Assembly: GCA_043770215.1 (NCBI GenBank)
Contig: JAYVIQ010000137.1
Location: 1-23,590 of the forward strand
Direction of reading: 5' to 3'
Origin: JAYVIQ01 sp043770215
GTDB lineage: Bacteria > Bacteroidota > Bacteroidia > Cytophagales > JAAEPT01
DNA length: 23,590 nt
Below are positions 6,744-15,645 of the stretch, in pieces. Made by a program: the position numbers and the translations under genes. The notes beneath the pieces are model-generated. The model did no database searches, had not been told where the DNA came from, and was given only the letters and a program-made list of their open reading frames with translations. Each line of letters opens with the position of its first letter. The first letter of the stretch is position 1.

Positions 6744-9700
6744 ATGATTATGATAAAAAATACAATTATGCGCAGCGTTATATTCTTACTTTCTTTTGTT
6801 TTTTTGGCAGAAATAGGATATTCTCAGGTAGATTTAGCTATCTCTGGGGGTAGTAGGGTAGGTAGCATCGTTTGTAATGACAATAAGGTGTTTGTTTGGG
6901 GAGATATAAACGGAACTATAACTCCTACGCCTTTTCAAGTATTATTTCCTGGCACTGCTAAAATAAGACAAGTAAATTCTAGTTCTGGGTCTCATTTTGT
7001 AGCCTTAGGTTGCCTTGGTGAAGTTTGGGCTTGGGGTAATAATAACAAAGGTCAGGTAGGAAACGGAGGGGCATCTACATGGGTTATCAATCCTATTCAA
7101 GTAAACGCAGGTGCTTCCATACCTACTGCAAACAAAACAGTAGGCAAGCTTGTGAATGTAAAAGCTGTTTATGCCGCTAATGCAAATAGTTTTGCCATTT
7201 TAAATGATGGTAAATTAGCCGCTTGGGGTGGCAATACCCCTGATCCAGGTTGTGGAAGTGCTGTAAGTGATGATTGTAATGCTAAAAATAATTCTGGTCA
7301 GTTAGGAAATGGCACAAAAACTCAAAATGTATATACAGCAGAGTTGGTTTTAACCGCTGCAAACACGCCTCTGGAAGGTGTAACACAGGTCTTTGGTGGT
7401 GATAATGTTACGTATGCCCTAGTAGATCCAGACGGAGACGGCATAGGTACAGTGTACTCATGGGGCTATGGTATAGGCGGTAATTTAGGTAGAAATACTG
7501 CTGGTACGGCTAATCCCAATTCTACCGATGTTAGCATTGTTGAGGGGTTGTATGCAAAACCTGTGTTATATGCAAATGGCAACCCAATGAATAATATTGT
7601 GGAGATTGGTGCTGGTGATGTTTTTGGTATAGCAAGAGATGTAAATAATTATGTATGGACATGGGGGAAAGGAAGTTATGGAAATTCTACCGGTCAATTA
7701 TTTAATACAAATCATTCTGACCCTAGAAGAGTTGTAAAAGGCACAACTACTGGTGCTAGCAATGATGGTACCTTTCTTTTGGCTAAGCAAATTGGTGCGG
7801 GGCAAGCTGTTGGTTTTGCAGTATCTATAGACAATAAACCCGTTTCTTGGGGTGGCACTGGTACTTGTTCAGATGGTGGGCTTTCTGGTCAAGGTGATGC
7901 TGGTGGTGCTAAAACTCCTGGGTATGTTCGTTTTGGTACGTTAGCAAATGACGTACACACAAATGTTTCTTTTATAAACAAAAGTGATTTGGGTGGGTTT
8001 TACGGGCTTACAGATGGCAAAATATATGCGTTTGGTTGCAATACTGCTGGTCAGCTGGGTTTAGGTAATACAACTAATAAATTATTTGCTGAACAAATTA
8101 ATATTCCAACCTGTGGTTTTAAAGATCCACAACCCTCTGTGAATTTTACAGAGGTAGATAAATTGGTTTGTGCATCAGAGACCAATAGTTTAAAAAGTGG
8201 TTTTGTGCCTCCAGTAGGCAAAGAAGATAAATATGAGGTTACTTGGTTTAAAAACAACGTTCAAGTTCAAAAAGGATTTGCAGATCTTCCAGCAAATTTG
8301 AGTTTTGATGCAGTAGGTGCGGGTGTATACAGAGTTGAGGTATCACACATACAAGATAATGCATGCGCTAAGTTTGTAACTGCTAAAGCACAAGTAACTT
8401 TTACACTTGCTGTAAACAACCATACAGACCCAGGCACTTTAAAGTATTGTAATGAAACTAATTTAGACTTAAAAGTAGCTACCACTCAGCCAACCGAAGT
8501 GTATAAATGGTTTACAACTGCTGCTTTAGGTACAGGTACAGAACTTGGTACTTCAACAGGAACAGGTACAGTTTCTATACCCGCAGCTTCTATATCGCCA
8601 ACTACTGCTGGTGCAAATAAGACGGTTTATGTAGAGAGGGTTGGTTTTAATGCTGGTGTTTTATTGCCTAAAGCTGGTTTGTGCGATGCTTTAACAAGCA
8701 AGAATTTTTTAGGTAACGGATCAAGTACAAATGTAACAGAGTATCAATTGGCTTTTCAACTAAGAACTCAGTCTTTAATTACATCTGTAGATTTGGAATT
8801 TATAATAGATAAATATGGTGGAGCTACTGGTTTGATTAACTACACTATTCCTATATTAATATATGGAAGTAAGGTTTTAAATGGTAAAACAGTGGCTGAC
8901 AATACAACTATTTTATCAACGTATAATTATATTGTTAATCAAAATTTTCCGTTGCCTTCACAGGAATCAAGAGATTTACCAGTAACGGCTATTTTTAATA
9001 AAGTTCTGAATCCAGGTGTTTATTTTGTATCCTTAGGAACATTTACTAAGAACGCTACTGTAAATCATGATATTATAATCAAGGGAACAAATTGTAATCC
9101 ACCGCTATCTACAGTAGGTTCTGCCAGTTACATTGGGGGTGGACAATCTTTTGTAGACTTCACTCCAAATAGAAATACTAATTTTTTTAATTTGAGATTT
9201 GCTGAATCATCAAAAGTATGTTCACGTGTGCCGGTAGTTATTAAATATGAATGCCCATGCAATAAACCTACTAGCGTTACTGTAAATGGTGGTGTAAGCC
9301 CAGTAAATAAATGTGTGGGTGATGCTGCTTTTACTGTAGCTGGTGCTGTTGTTCATGGCACGAACCCTGTAACTACCGCTATGTCTTTTGTGTGGTACAA
9401 ACAAAATACGGCACCAGGTGCATATTTAAGTTTGGCAACACCTACAACTACTACAGTTCCTTCAAGAAATTTTACTGCTCCAGTGGTTGGAGATGCAGGC
9501 ACTTGGATATTAAGAGTAGAAGATGGAACAGCAGGTAATCCCGCATGTTATACAGAAGGATCTGTAGTTGTGAATGTTAATCCTTTACCTACAATAGGAG
9601 GTTCCCCAATAGCCTGCATTGGTTTAACTACACAATTAACTGGTAGCGGCACAAAAGCAACTACAAATCCATGGGTGAGTAGTGATATAACTAAAGCAAC

Positions 9701-12700
9701 TGTAAATGCCAATGGTTTAGTGACAGGAGTAGCAGCAGGTACAACCGTGATTACCTATAAAAATAGCAACAACTGTGAGGTAAAAACTACTGTGACTGTA
9801 AATCCAATTCCTGTAATGGCAGCAATACCACCAGTTTCTTACTGTGAAGGCGTTGCAACTACGGCTTTAGCATTAGCAACCAATCCTGCAAATGCAGCAG
9901 CTACCTTTACTTGGACAAACACTTTTTCTCCTCTAAATTCAGCTACAGGTATGACTACAGCAACTTCAGGAGCAAGTATTCCTACAGAAACATTTGTAAT
10001 TCCGTCTGAACAAGTAGTTACAGCTACGCACAAAATAACCCCTACTTTAAATGGTTGCCCAGGAGCTCCAGTAGATTATGTAATTACAGTAAACAAAAAC
10101 CCTATAGCAACTTTTAGAGCTATTGCACCATCTTGTGATAATGCACAAAAATTTAGAAATAAAGTAAGATTTGATGGCCAAAATGGAACAAAACCTTACA
10201 CATTTGATTATTCTTTTACACCATTATCTGGTGCAACGCAAACTAGCTTACTTACTACCACTGGCACTGGAGCTGGCGTAACTTTACCTTTAGCAGCAGA
10301 AGGTGAGTACACACTAACAAAGATAACAGATAGTAAAGGTTGTTTTTCTGAGCCAATAGGTCTAAAACAGACAGTAAGTGTTATTCCACGTTTGGTAGGT
10401 GTTTTAGATAATGCAGCTTGTGATTTTAATACCAAAAACGCAACGGTTAAAGGTACAATTTCTGCAGGGAAACCAAACTACTCATTGTTTAGTCAATTAC
10501 CACTTACTCCAACAGCTTCCTTAAATGCAACTACAGGTGCTTTTACAGCTACGTTTCCTGCTACTGCTTCTACACCCTACAAGTATGAGTTCAAAGATGC
10601 TTCTAATTGTGCAGTAAATGTTTTCACTGGTACAGGTACTGTTAATTGTAATTGTCCAGTAGAGGGCGTACTTACTGGTACTACCTCTATATGCCCAAGA
10701 GGTAAAGCTAATTTATCTGTAGCAGTTTCTGGGTCTAATGTAGCTGCTACAACGCCAATTACGTATACGGTAATTTTAAATGATGGAACAAATGATATAA
10801 CATCTTCAGTAACTTTGCCAGCAGGAACTAAGACGGGTACTATTACAATCTCTGTAGAACCCACTTCTACGGTAACGTACACTATAAAAGAAGTGAAAGA
10901 CCAAACTTGCAGTGGTTCTGGAAGTGGAAGTGCTACAGTTACTGTCAATGCACCAACCGCTTGGACTACAAACTTGGTTACGGAAACTAAAAATCTATGT
11001 CCAGATGAAGACATTAGTTTAACTGGTGAGGCAACAGGTACAAATGTCACTTACCAGTGGTATAAAGGTGGTACTGCAGTATCAAATCAGTTGGCTGGTC
11101 AAACGACAGGTACGTTTAGCAAAACTACTAATTTAGCAGCAGCAGATGCAGGTGCCTATACTTTATTAGCTACAGGTACTTGTGGATCTGTCAGATCTAA
11201 TGCTACTACCATTGCCATAAATACTGAAGTGGCTATTACTAGTAATTTGTCTACAACAGCATTAGATTATTGCCCAAGCAATAGCATAGATCTTATAGTA
11301 GCGGCAGTAGGAACTCCAAAATCGCCAGCGACAGCACTTACCTATACTTGGAGAAAAGTAGCCGCAGGTGCTCAAATAGGTACAAATACGAATAGATACA
11401 CAAAAGCTACCCCATTGAGTTCTCTGGTAGATGCAGGAGACTATGAAGTGACTATAGAAGGACAATGTAATACCGTAAAAAGTGCCGTAACTCCAATAAC
11501 AATTGGTGTAAATACAACTATCACCCCATTGGCAGCTGCTACATTGTGCCCTACAGAGGATATATCATTATCCACTACAGCTTCTGGTACAGGCCCATTT
11601 ACATATGAATGGTCGGGTGGAGCAAGTGCCGGTACAACTGCAGCGACCTACACAAAAACTACAGACCTTGCTACTACAGACGGAGCATCCTATGAAGTAA
11701 CAGTAAAAGGTACGTGCGGTTTAGCGAGAAGCAATGCTACAATAACAGTAAGAACGGCTACAAGCATAAGCGCACAGCCCCTTGGCAATGGAATTTGTGT
11801 AGGAAGTAACCATACTTTTTCTGTAACAGCAGCCGGAGACGCTCTTACTTATAAATGGTATAAAGACAATGTAGAAATACCAGGAGCAACTGGCGCTAGT
11901 TATGCGGTGACAAATGCAGTTGCTTCAAACGAAGGGATATACAAAGTAGATGTAATAGGTACTTGTGGTACAGTAACATCTGACCCTGCAGAATTGAAGA
12001 TAACTTTGTCTGAGTCACCATTTGTAACTTTGGTTGCAGATAAGGCTACAGTATGTACTGGTACATCTGTACTATTCACAGCTTTTGCCTCAGGCACAAG
12101 AAATGCAACAACGTATGAGTTCTTTGACGGTACTACTTCTGTACAAGGTCCTAGCGCGCAAGTGACATACAGCCAAGCAATAAATACCAACACTACAATA
12201 GGGGTGAGAATGACTTCCAACTCAACGTGTTTAGCACCTGGAGCAACAGATCCGTCAACAAATACGGCTGCAGTAACTACCGTTACGCCTGCAACGGTTG
12301 ATATAACAAGTCCTGCTGCAAATCCATTGCTAACAGAAAATGCTAGTGAAGTAGTTACAGCAACTATTCCGGCAACTGTGGGTGCTGTATCTTATGTAGC
12401 AACATGGTCATTAGCGGCATTGCCTGTAAATACATCTAGCTTAGGAGCAACAACAAGCCCTACAGCCACTACATCATCTGTACCTGTAAATAGTCTAGCA
12501 ATAGATAAGCCTGTAAATGTAATAGTGTCTGTTAGAGACAATGGCAATGTTTGCCCAGCAGCAACAGACAACACTACTTTAGAGCGTAAGGGTAAAACAA
12601 TACCAGAAGCTCCAGGCAACAAAGTTTGCGAAACAGCCTTACCTATCACTCTAACAGGAAATACTGTAATACCAGGTATAGAAACACCATCTATAACTAT

Positions 12701-14720
12701 TGAGGGTGTAACCACTTCAAATAGCATTTCTGGTAATGTGCTTGCAAGGTCTACTGACCTAACAGTAAATTCTGTTACTTTACCGGTAACATACACTATT
12801 GTAAATATAGTTTCTGGTACATCTACGGATGACTCTACCGTGATTGTATATGGCAAGCCAACTGTTGCAAATGCAGGAGCTAATAAAACTACGTGTAGAG
12901 AAACAGTTACGTTAGGCGCCAATACACCAATTATTGGACAAGGATTATGGACGTGTACCTCAGGTGCTTTATCTGATCCAACAAGCCCTAATTCCAATTT
13001 AAGCGAGTTGGTTGTAGGTTCACCAGTTACTTGTACTTGGACAATAAGCAATGAATTGTGTACCCCATCTACAGCTTCGGTAACTATAAATAGAGTAGAT
13101 AATGTAACTATACCCAAAATATATTTAGACAATGTAAGTGTTACTGGACAAACTAAAAGTCTATGTATTACAGGTGTAAATTCCTTAAGGGGCGAGTCAC
13201 CAGATCTAACCAAAGGAGAGTCTGTAAAATGGAATATAGTTTCTGGAACATCTGTAACAGGAGTTACAGGTACAAATGCTAATCATGGATCAATTGCAAA
13301 AATTGCTGATGAAACTACTACAAGGATCACCTATACGATATCTAGCACTGTAGATGGTTGTGATTCAGAAGAGAGGTTTGTAGACCTTAGAGTATTTGCA
13401 GAGCCAACAGCAGGTCTTTCTATTGTAGATAATGATGTTTGTGCAGGTACTAGGGTAGACATACGTACCACAGAAACAAATGGAACGGGTTCTTGGACAA
13501 GTGTAAGCAAACCAGTGGCTAGTAGTTTGCCAAACGAATGGCTTTTTGCTTCTGCTAATGTATCATCAAACATAAATATAGAGTACACAGTAGATAATGA
13601 TGGCTGTCCTGCAAAAGTAGCCTCTGGATCAATAACGGTAAGGCCTAATCTTACACCAAGTGTAGTATTAAATGACCTTACAACACAATGCCAGAACGTA
13701 AATGTAGCGTATACTGCAACACCAACAAATGGCGGATTAAACCCGCAATACAAGTACAGCATTACAGGTACTGCAGATTCTCCAATCATACCAGGGGCTA
13801 CGTATAATTTCTTGAATTTGCAAAAAGGTACTTACAAAGTAAAGGTAGTGATGACTGCAAGTGTTGATTTAGTATGCCCAACAAGTTCTACAGCAGAAGA
13901 TGAAACAACCTTAATTGTGGTGCCTAACCCTAAGCCAATTATTACCACCACAGATTACTCACAAGTTTGCGTAGGTCCTGTTGTACTAGAAGGTTTAGAT
14001 ACCTCTAGCGTAAAAGCAAATACGAAGTACTTTTGGTTTTTTAAGAATGAATTATTAGGGGAAGCGTTTCCAAATCCATTGAATGGAGATACAATAGAAT
14101 CTTCGTTAGTTAGTGGAGCTGGTAAGTACACGCTTGTAGCAGATAATGGAGTGTGTCCTAGAAAGATTGCGGATTCTATATTCTTAGATGTAAGACAAAT
14201 ACCTAAAGTGAGTGCATCTATAAACAACGCTTCAGAAGCAAAAGTCTTTGAAGAAGAGAGCGTGTCCTTACTAGGTATACACAGCGGCAAGTCTGCAGTT
14301 TGGAAATCATCGCCAAGTGTGTCAGGTCTTTTTGCAGACCCTTTAAATGCTCTTACTACCATAAATACAACAAATCCAGGCTTTTATGAGATTAGTTATG
14401 TGTCTACTGACGGCCCTTGCGAAGCTGTAGCCAAAGTAAAATTGTCTATTAGAACGCCTATACAAGCACCAAATGTATTTACTGTAAATGGAGACGGAAT
14501 TAATGAATTCTTTGTAATCAGAGGTCTAGAAACATTCCCAGATGCTAGTGTCTCTATCTTTAACCGTTGGGGAAATATAGTTTACCAAGTAGATAATAAT
14601 TACACTTCAGACCCTTGGGATGGAGGAGATCTGCCAGAAGGGGTTTACTATTACATTATAGATACTGGTGAATTAGGAAAAGGCAAAGAACACTCTGGTG
14701 TGATACACTTACTTAGATAG
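6744..14720 (+). CDS. Giant T9SS-secreted protein: RCC1-like propeller, Ig-like repeats, CHU_C tail
   Basis: 2658 residues. A signal peptide (about 1-28, ending GYSQ) is followed by seven RCC1-type repeats (about 30-455), each with a W/F-G core such as VWAWGNNNKGQVGNGG near 93 and IYAFGCNTAGQLGLG near 427, enough for a closed seven-bladed beta-propeller. Ig-like modules fill the rest: about 459-633, a non-repetitive insert at about 633-833, a BIG2-like module at about 945-1020 (NANGLVTGVAAGTTVITY), four clear tandem Ig repeats at about 1412-1757 (DAGAYTL, DAGDYEV, DGASYEV, NEGIYKV turns), then further Cys-containing modules. Residues about 2571-2658 are a CHU_C / gliding-motility C-terminal domain (VNGDGIN, FNRWGNIVYQ, LPEGVYYY, ending HLLR), the T9SS sorting signal. 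Extremely rich in Thr, Ser, Ala and Asn. Probably a surface adhesin; ligand unknown. A second in-frame ATG at 6750 could also be the start. Confidence 0.9.
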   Translation: MIMIKNTIMRSVIFLLSFVFLAEIGYSQVDLAISGGSRVGSIVCNDNKVFVWGDINGTITPTPFQVLFPGTAKIRQVNSSSGSHFVALGCLGEVWAWGNNNKGQVGNGGASTWVINPIQVNAGASIPTANKTVGKLVNVKAVYAANANSFAILNDGKLAAWGGNTPDPGCGSAVSDDCNAKNNSGQLGNGTKTQNVYTAELVLTAANTPLEGVTQVFGGDNVTYALVDPDGDGIGTVYSWGYGIGGNLGRNTAGTANPNSTDVSIVEGLYAKPVLYANGNPMNNIVEIGAGDVFGIARDVNNYVWTWGKGSYGNSTGQLFNTNHSDPRRVVKGTTTGASNDGTFLLAKQIGAGQAVGFAVSIDNKPVSWGGTGTCSDGGLSGQGDAGGAKTPGYVRFGTLANDVHTNVSFINKSDLGGFYGLTDGKIYAFGCNTAGQLGLGNTTNKLFAEQINIPTCGFKDPQPSVNFTEVDKLVCASETNSLKSGFVPPVGKEDKYEVTWFKNNVQVQKGFADLPANLSFDAVGAGVYRVEVSHIQDNACAKFVTAKAQVTFTLAVNNHTDPGTLKYCNETNLDLKVATTQPTEVYKWFTTAALGTGTELGTSTGTGTVSIPAASISPTTAGANKTVYVERVGFNAGVLLPKAGLCDALTSKNFLGNGSSTNVTEYQLAFQLRTQSLITSVDLEFIIDKYGGATGLINYTIPILIYGSKVLNGKTVADNTTILSTYNYIVNQNFPLPSQESRDLPVTAIFNKVLNPGVYFVSLGTFTKNATVNHDIIIKGTNCNPPLSTVGSASYIGGGQSFVDFTPNRNTNFFNLRFAESSKVCSRVPVVIKYECPCNKPTSVTVNGGVSPVNKCVGDAAFTVAGAVVHGTNPVTTAMSFVWYKQNTAPGAYLSLATPTTTTVPSRNFTAPVVGDAGTWILRVEDGTAGNPACYTEGSVVVNVNPLPTIGGSPIACIGLTTQLTGSGTKATTNPWVSSDITKATVNANGLVTGVAAGTTVITYKNSNNCEVKTTVTVNPIPVMAAIPPVSYCEGVATTALALATNPANAAATFTWTNTFSPLNSATGMTTATSGASIPTETFVIPSEQVVTATHKITPTLNGCPGAPVDYVITVNKNPIATFRAIAPSCDNAQKFRNKVRFDGQNGTKPYTFDYSFTPLSGATQTSLLTTTGTGAGVTLPLAAEGEYTLTKITDSKGCFSEPIGLKQTVSVIPRLVGVLDNAACDFNTKNATVKGTISAGKPNYSLFSQLPLTPTASLNATTGAFTATFPATASTPYKYEFKDASNCAVNVFTGTGTVNCNCPVEGVLTGTTSICPRGKANLSVAVSGSNVAATTPITYTVILNDGTNDITSSVTLPAGTKTGTITISVEPTSTVTYTIKEVKDQTCSGSGSGSATVTVNAPTAWTTNLVTETKNLCPDEDISLTGEATGTNVTYQWYKGGTAVSNQLAGQTTGTFSKTTNLAAADAGAYTLLATGTCGSVRSNATTIAINTEVAITSNLSTTALDYCPSNSIDLIVAAVGTPKSPATALTYTWRKVAAGAQIGTNTNRYTKATPLSSLVDAGDYEVTIEGQCNTVKSAVTPITIGVNTTITPLAAATLCPTEDISLSTTASGTGPFTYEWSGGASAGTTAATYTKTTDLATTDGASYEVTVKGTCGLARSNATITVRTATSISAQPLGNGICVGSNHTFSVTAAGDALTYKWYKDNVEIPGATGASYAVTNAVASNEGIYKVDVIGTCGTVTSDPAELKITLSESPFVTLVADKATVCTGTSVLFTAFASGTRNATTYEFFDGTTSVQGPSAQVTYSQAINTNTTIGVRMTSNSTCLAPGATDPSTNTAAVTTVTPATVDITSPAANPLLTENASEVVTATIPATVGAVSYVATWSLAALPVNTSSLGATTSPTATTSSVPVNSLAIDKPVNVIVSVRDNGNVCPAATDNTTLERKGKTIPEAPGNKVCETALPITLTGNTVIPGIETPSITIEGVTTSNSISGNVLARSTDLTVNSVTLPVTYTIVNIVSGTSTDDSTVIVYGKPTVANAGANKTTCRETVTLGANTPIIGQGLWTCTSGALSDPTSPNSNLSELVVGSPVTCTWTISNELCTPSTASVTINRVDNVTIPKIYLDNVSVTGQTKSLCITGVNSLRGESPDLTKGESVKWNIVSGTSVTGVTGTNANHGSIAKIADETTTRITYTISSTVDGCDSEERFVDLRVFAEPTAGLSIVDNDVCAGTRVDIRTTETNGTGSWTSVSKPVASSLPNEWLFASANVSSNINIEYTVDNDGCPAKVASGSITVRPNLTPSVVLNDLTTQCQNVNVAYTATPTNGGLNPQYKYSITGTADSPIIPGATYNFLNLQKGTYKVKVVMTASVDLVCPTSSTAEDETTLIVVPNPKPIITTTDYSQVCVGPVVLEGLDTSSVKANTKYFWFFKNELLGEAFPNPLNGDTIESSLVSGAGKYTLVADNGVCPRKIADSIFLDVRQIPKVSASINNASEAKVFEEESVSLLGIHSGKSAVWKSSPSVSGLFADPLNALTTINTTNPGFYEISYVSTDGPCEAVAKVKLSIRTPIQAPNVFTVNGDGINEFFVIRGLETFPDASVSIFNRWGNIVYQVDNNYTSDPWDGGDLPEGVYYYIIDTGELGKGKEHSGVIHLLR

Positions 14721-14750
14721 TTGTAATTTAGATAATAAGTCTAGTTATAT

Positions 14751-14787
14751 AAAAAAGCAAGGGCTATGGTTAGTCCTTGCTTTTTTT
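14751..14787 (+). terminator. Strong Rho-independent terminator after the giant gene
   Basis: AAAAAAGCAAGG (14751-14762) pairs with CCTTGCTTTTTT (14775-14786), and the inner GCTA/TAGT extends the stem to about 16 bp around the loop TGGT. It ends in seven T. It lies 31 bases after the TAG stop, and the A-run on the left arm makes it bidirectional in principle. Confidence 0.88.
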
Positions 14788-14997
14788 GTGGTTATGTTTT
14801 ATTTAAAAAGATGCCTCATGTCTTTAGAATCATATTTTATATAATGGTGTTAATGGTGTTTTGGTAGATTTGTTTTCTTCACTTGCAGAGCCTATGCCTT
14901 TGGTTGTAAATGGCAAGAAGGTACCTTTTGGGACCAATCTAATGCTTGGTTTGGTTTTGATGGTTAGAACGCTGTTTTTCTAATTTAGGTTGGCTAT
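14788..14997. other. Gene-free spacer before the inverted-repeat element
   Basis: AT-rich, with no gene I can support. One plus-strand frame is open from 14828 to a TAA at 14981-14983 (51 codons, first ATG at 14894), but it has no ribosome-binding context or recognisable family and is best taken as chance or a decayed fragment. Confidence 0.4.
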
Positions 14998-15391
14998 TTA
15001 GAGCTTACTGAAAAACGTGTGCTATTCTGTAATTCAATATTTTACTTTGCTATTTTCAATTTTTGATACAAAGATTTTAAAGGGAATGAGCTAAAAACCT
15101 TTGCATCGACCTTATAAAAAATGCTTTAGGAAATTTGATTGATTTAGCGGTAAAAACAAAACACTGTCTGAGCCCATCATACTATGGGCAAAGTATATAC
15201 AGAATTTTAAGGCGAGTTTAAAAACTCTCGTTTTTGTTCCTTTTGCTCATGTTTCAGCGAAATCAAGCAATTTGTAGCAATTTTTTTATACTGTCTTGAC
15301 TTTTTGCTTACTTTTTTGTCAAGAAATAAGTGACAAATAATTGACTGTCAATAAGCTAAGAAAAGTACTTTACTTTTTCAGTAGGTCCTAA
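14998..15391. mobile_element. 394-bp non-coding element with terminal inverted repeats
   Basis: The left end, 14998-15015 (TTAGAGCTTACTGAAAAA), is repeated inverted at the right end, 15374-15391 (TTTTTCAGTAGGTCCTAA), with 15 of 18 bases matching. The interior has no open frame of note. It contains small hairpins, such as GAGTTT/AAACTC near 15215 and TCTTGAC/GTCAAGA near 15295-15336. Its first 105 bases inside the left repeat recur at 19635-19738, and its terminal repeat recurs at 79-96. The layout fits a MITE or an internally deleted insertion sequence. The terminal repeat recalls those of IS1182-type elements, but I could not verify this. No target-site duplication is obvious. Confidence 0.5.
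15016..15120 (+). repeat. Dispersed 105-bp repeat, copy 1
   Basis: About 92 percent identical (seven mismatches and one single-base gap by eye) to 19635-19738, same orientation. It starts directly after the left terminal repeat of the 394-bp element. The best-conserved core is the block around TTTTCAATTTTTGATACAAA. Confidence 0.8.
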
Positions 15392-15645
15392 GTAATACAT
15401 CTAAATAACTATTGATCTTTAAATGCTTTTAGGGAGGTAATAAAATGCTATTTAAATTAAAATAAGTATCTTAATAGTATTTTATTGGTGTTTGTTAAGT
15501 GTTAAAATTAGTTTATAAATACCATCAATTTGTGTTGGAATCTACTTAGATATTGTGTAATATGTAACTCTTTTTTACTTATTATAGTTATATTTAATGT
15601 GCTTTGAATTCAAAACTATAGAATTATGTTAAATAGTTTAGCTAT
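15392..15645. other. Leader region of the lectin gene
   Basis: 254 bases, very AT-rich, with no gene and no convincing promoter. TCAATTTG at 15535-15542 is one base off the -7 pattern but lacks a -33 partner. Confidence 0.35.

Noticed and set aside
12392..13213. Long minus-strand open frame (273 codons) inside the giant gene, and others at 10577-11050, 13331-13789 and 13955-14362
   Set aside because: They are antisense to a continuous 2658-codon gene with clear domains. Their products are Val/Thr/Pro-rich mirror images of its Thr/Ser/Asn codons, with no family resemblance.
14828..14983. 51-codon open frame downstream of the giant gene
   Set aside because: No start near its 5' end, no recognisable family, and it lies behind a strong terminator in AT-rich DNA; chance or a decayed relic.
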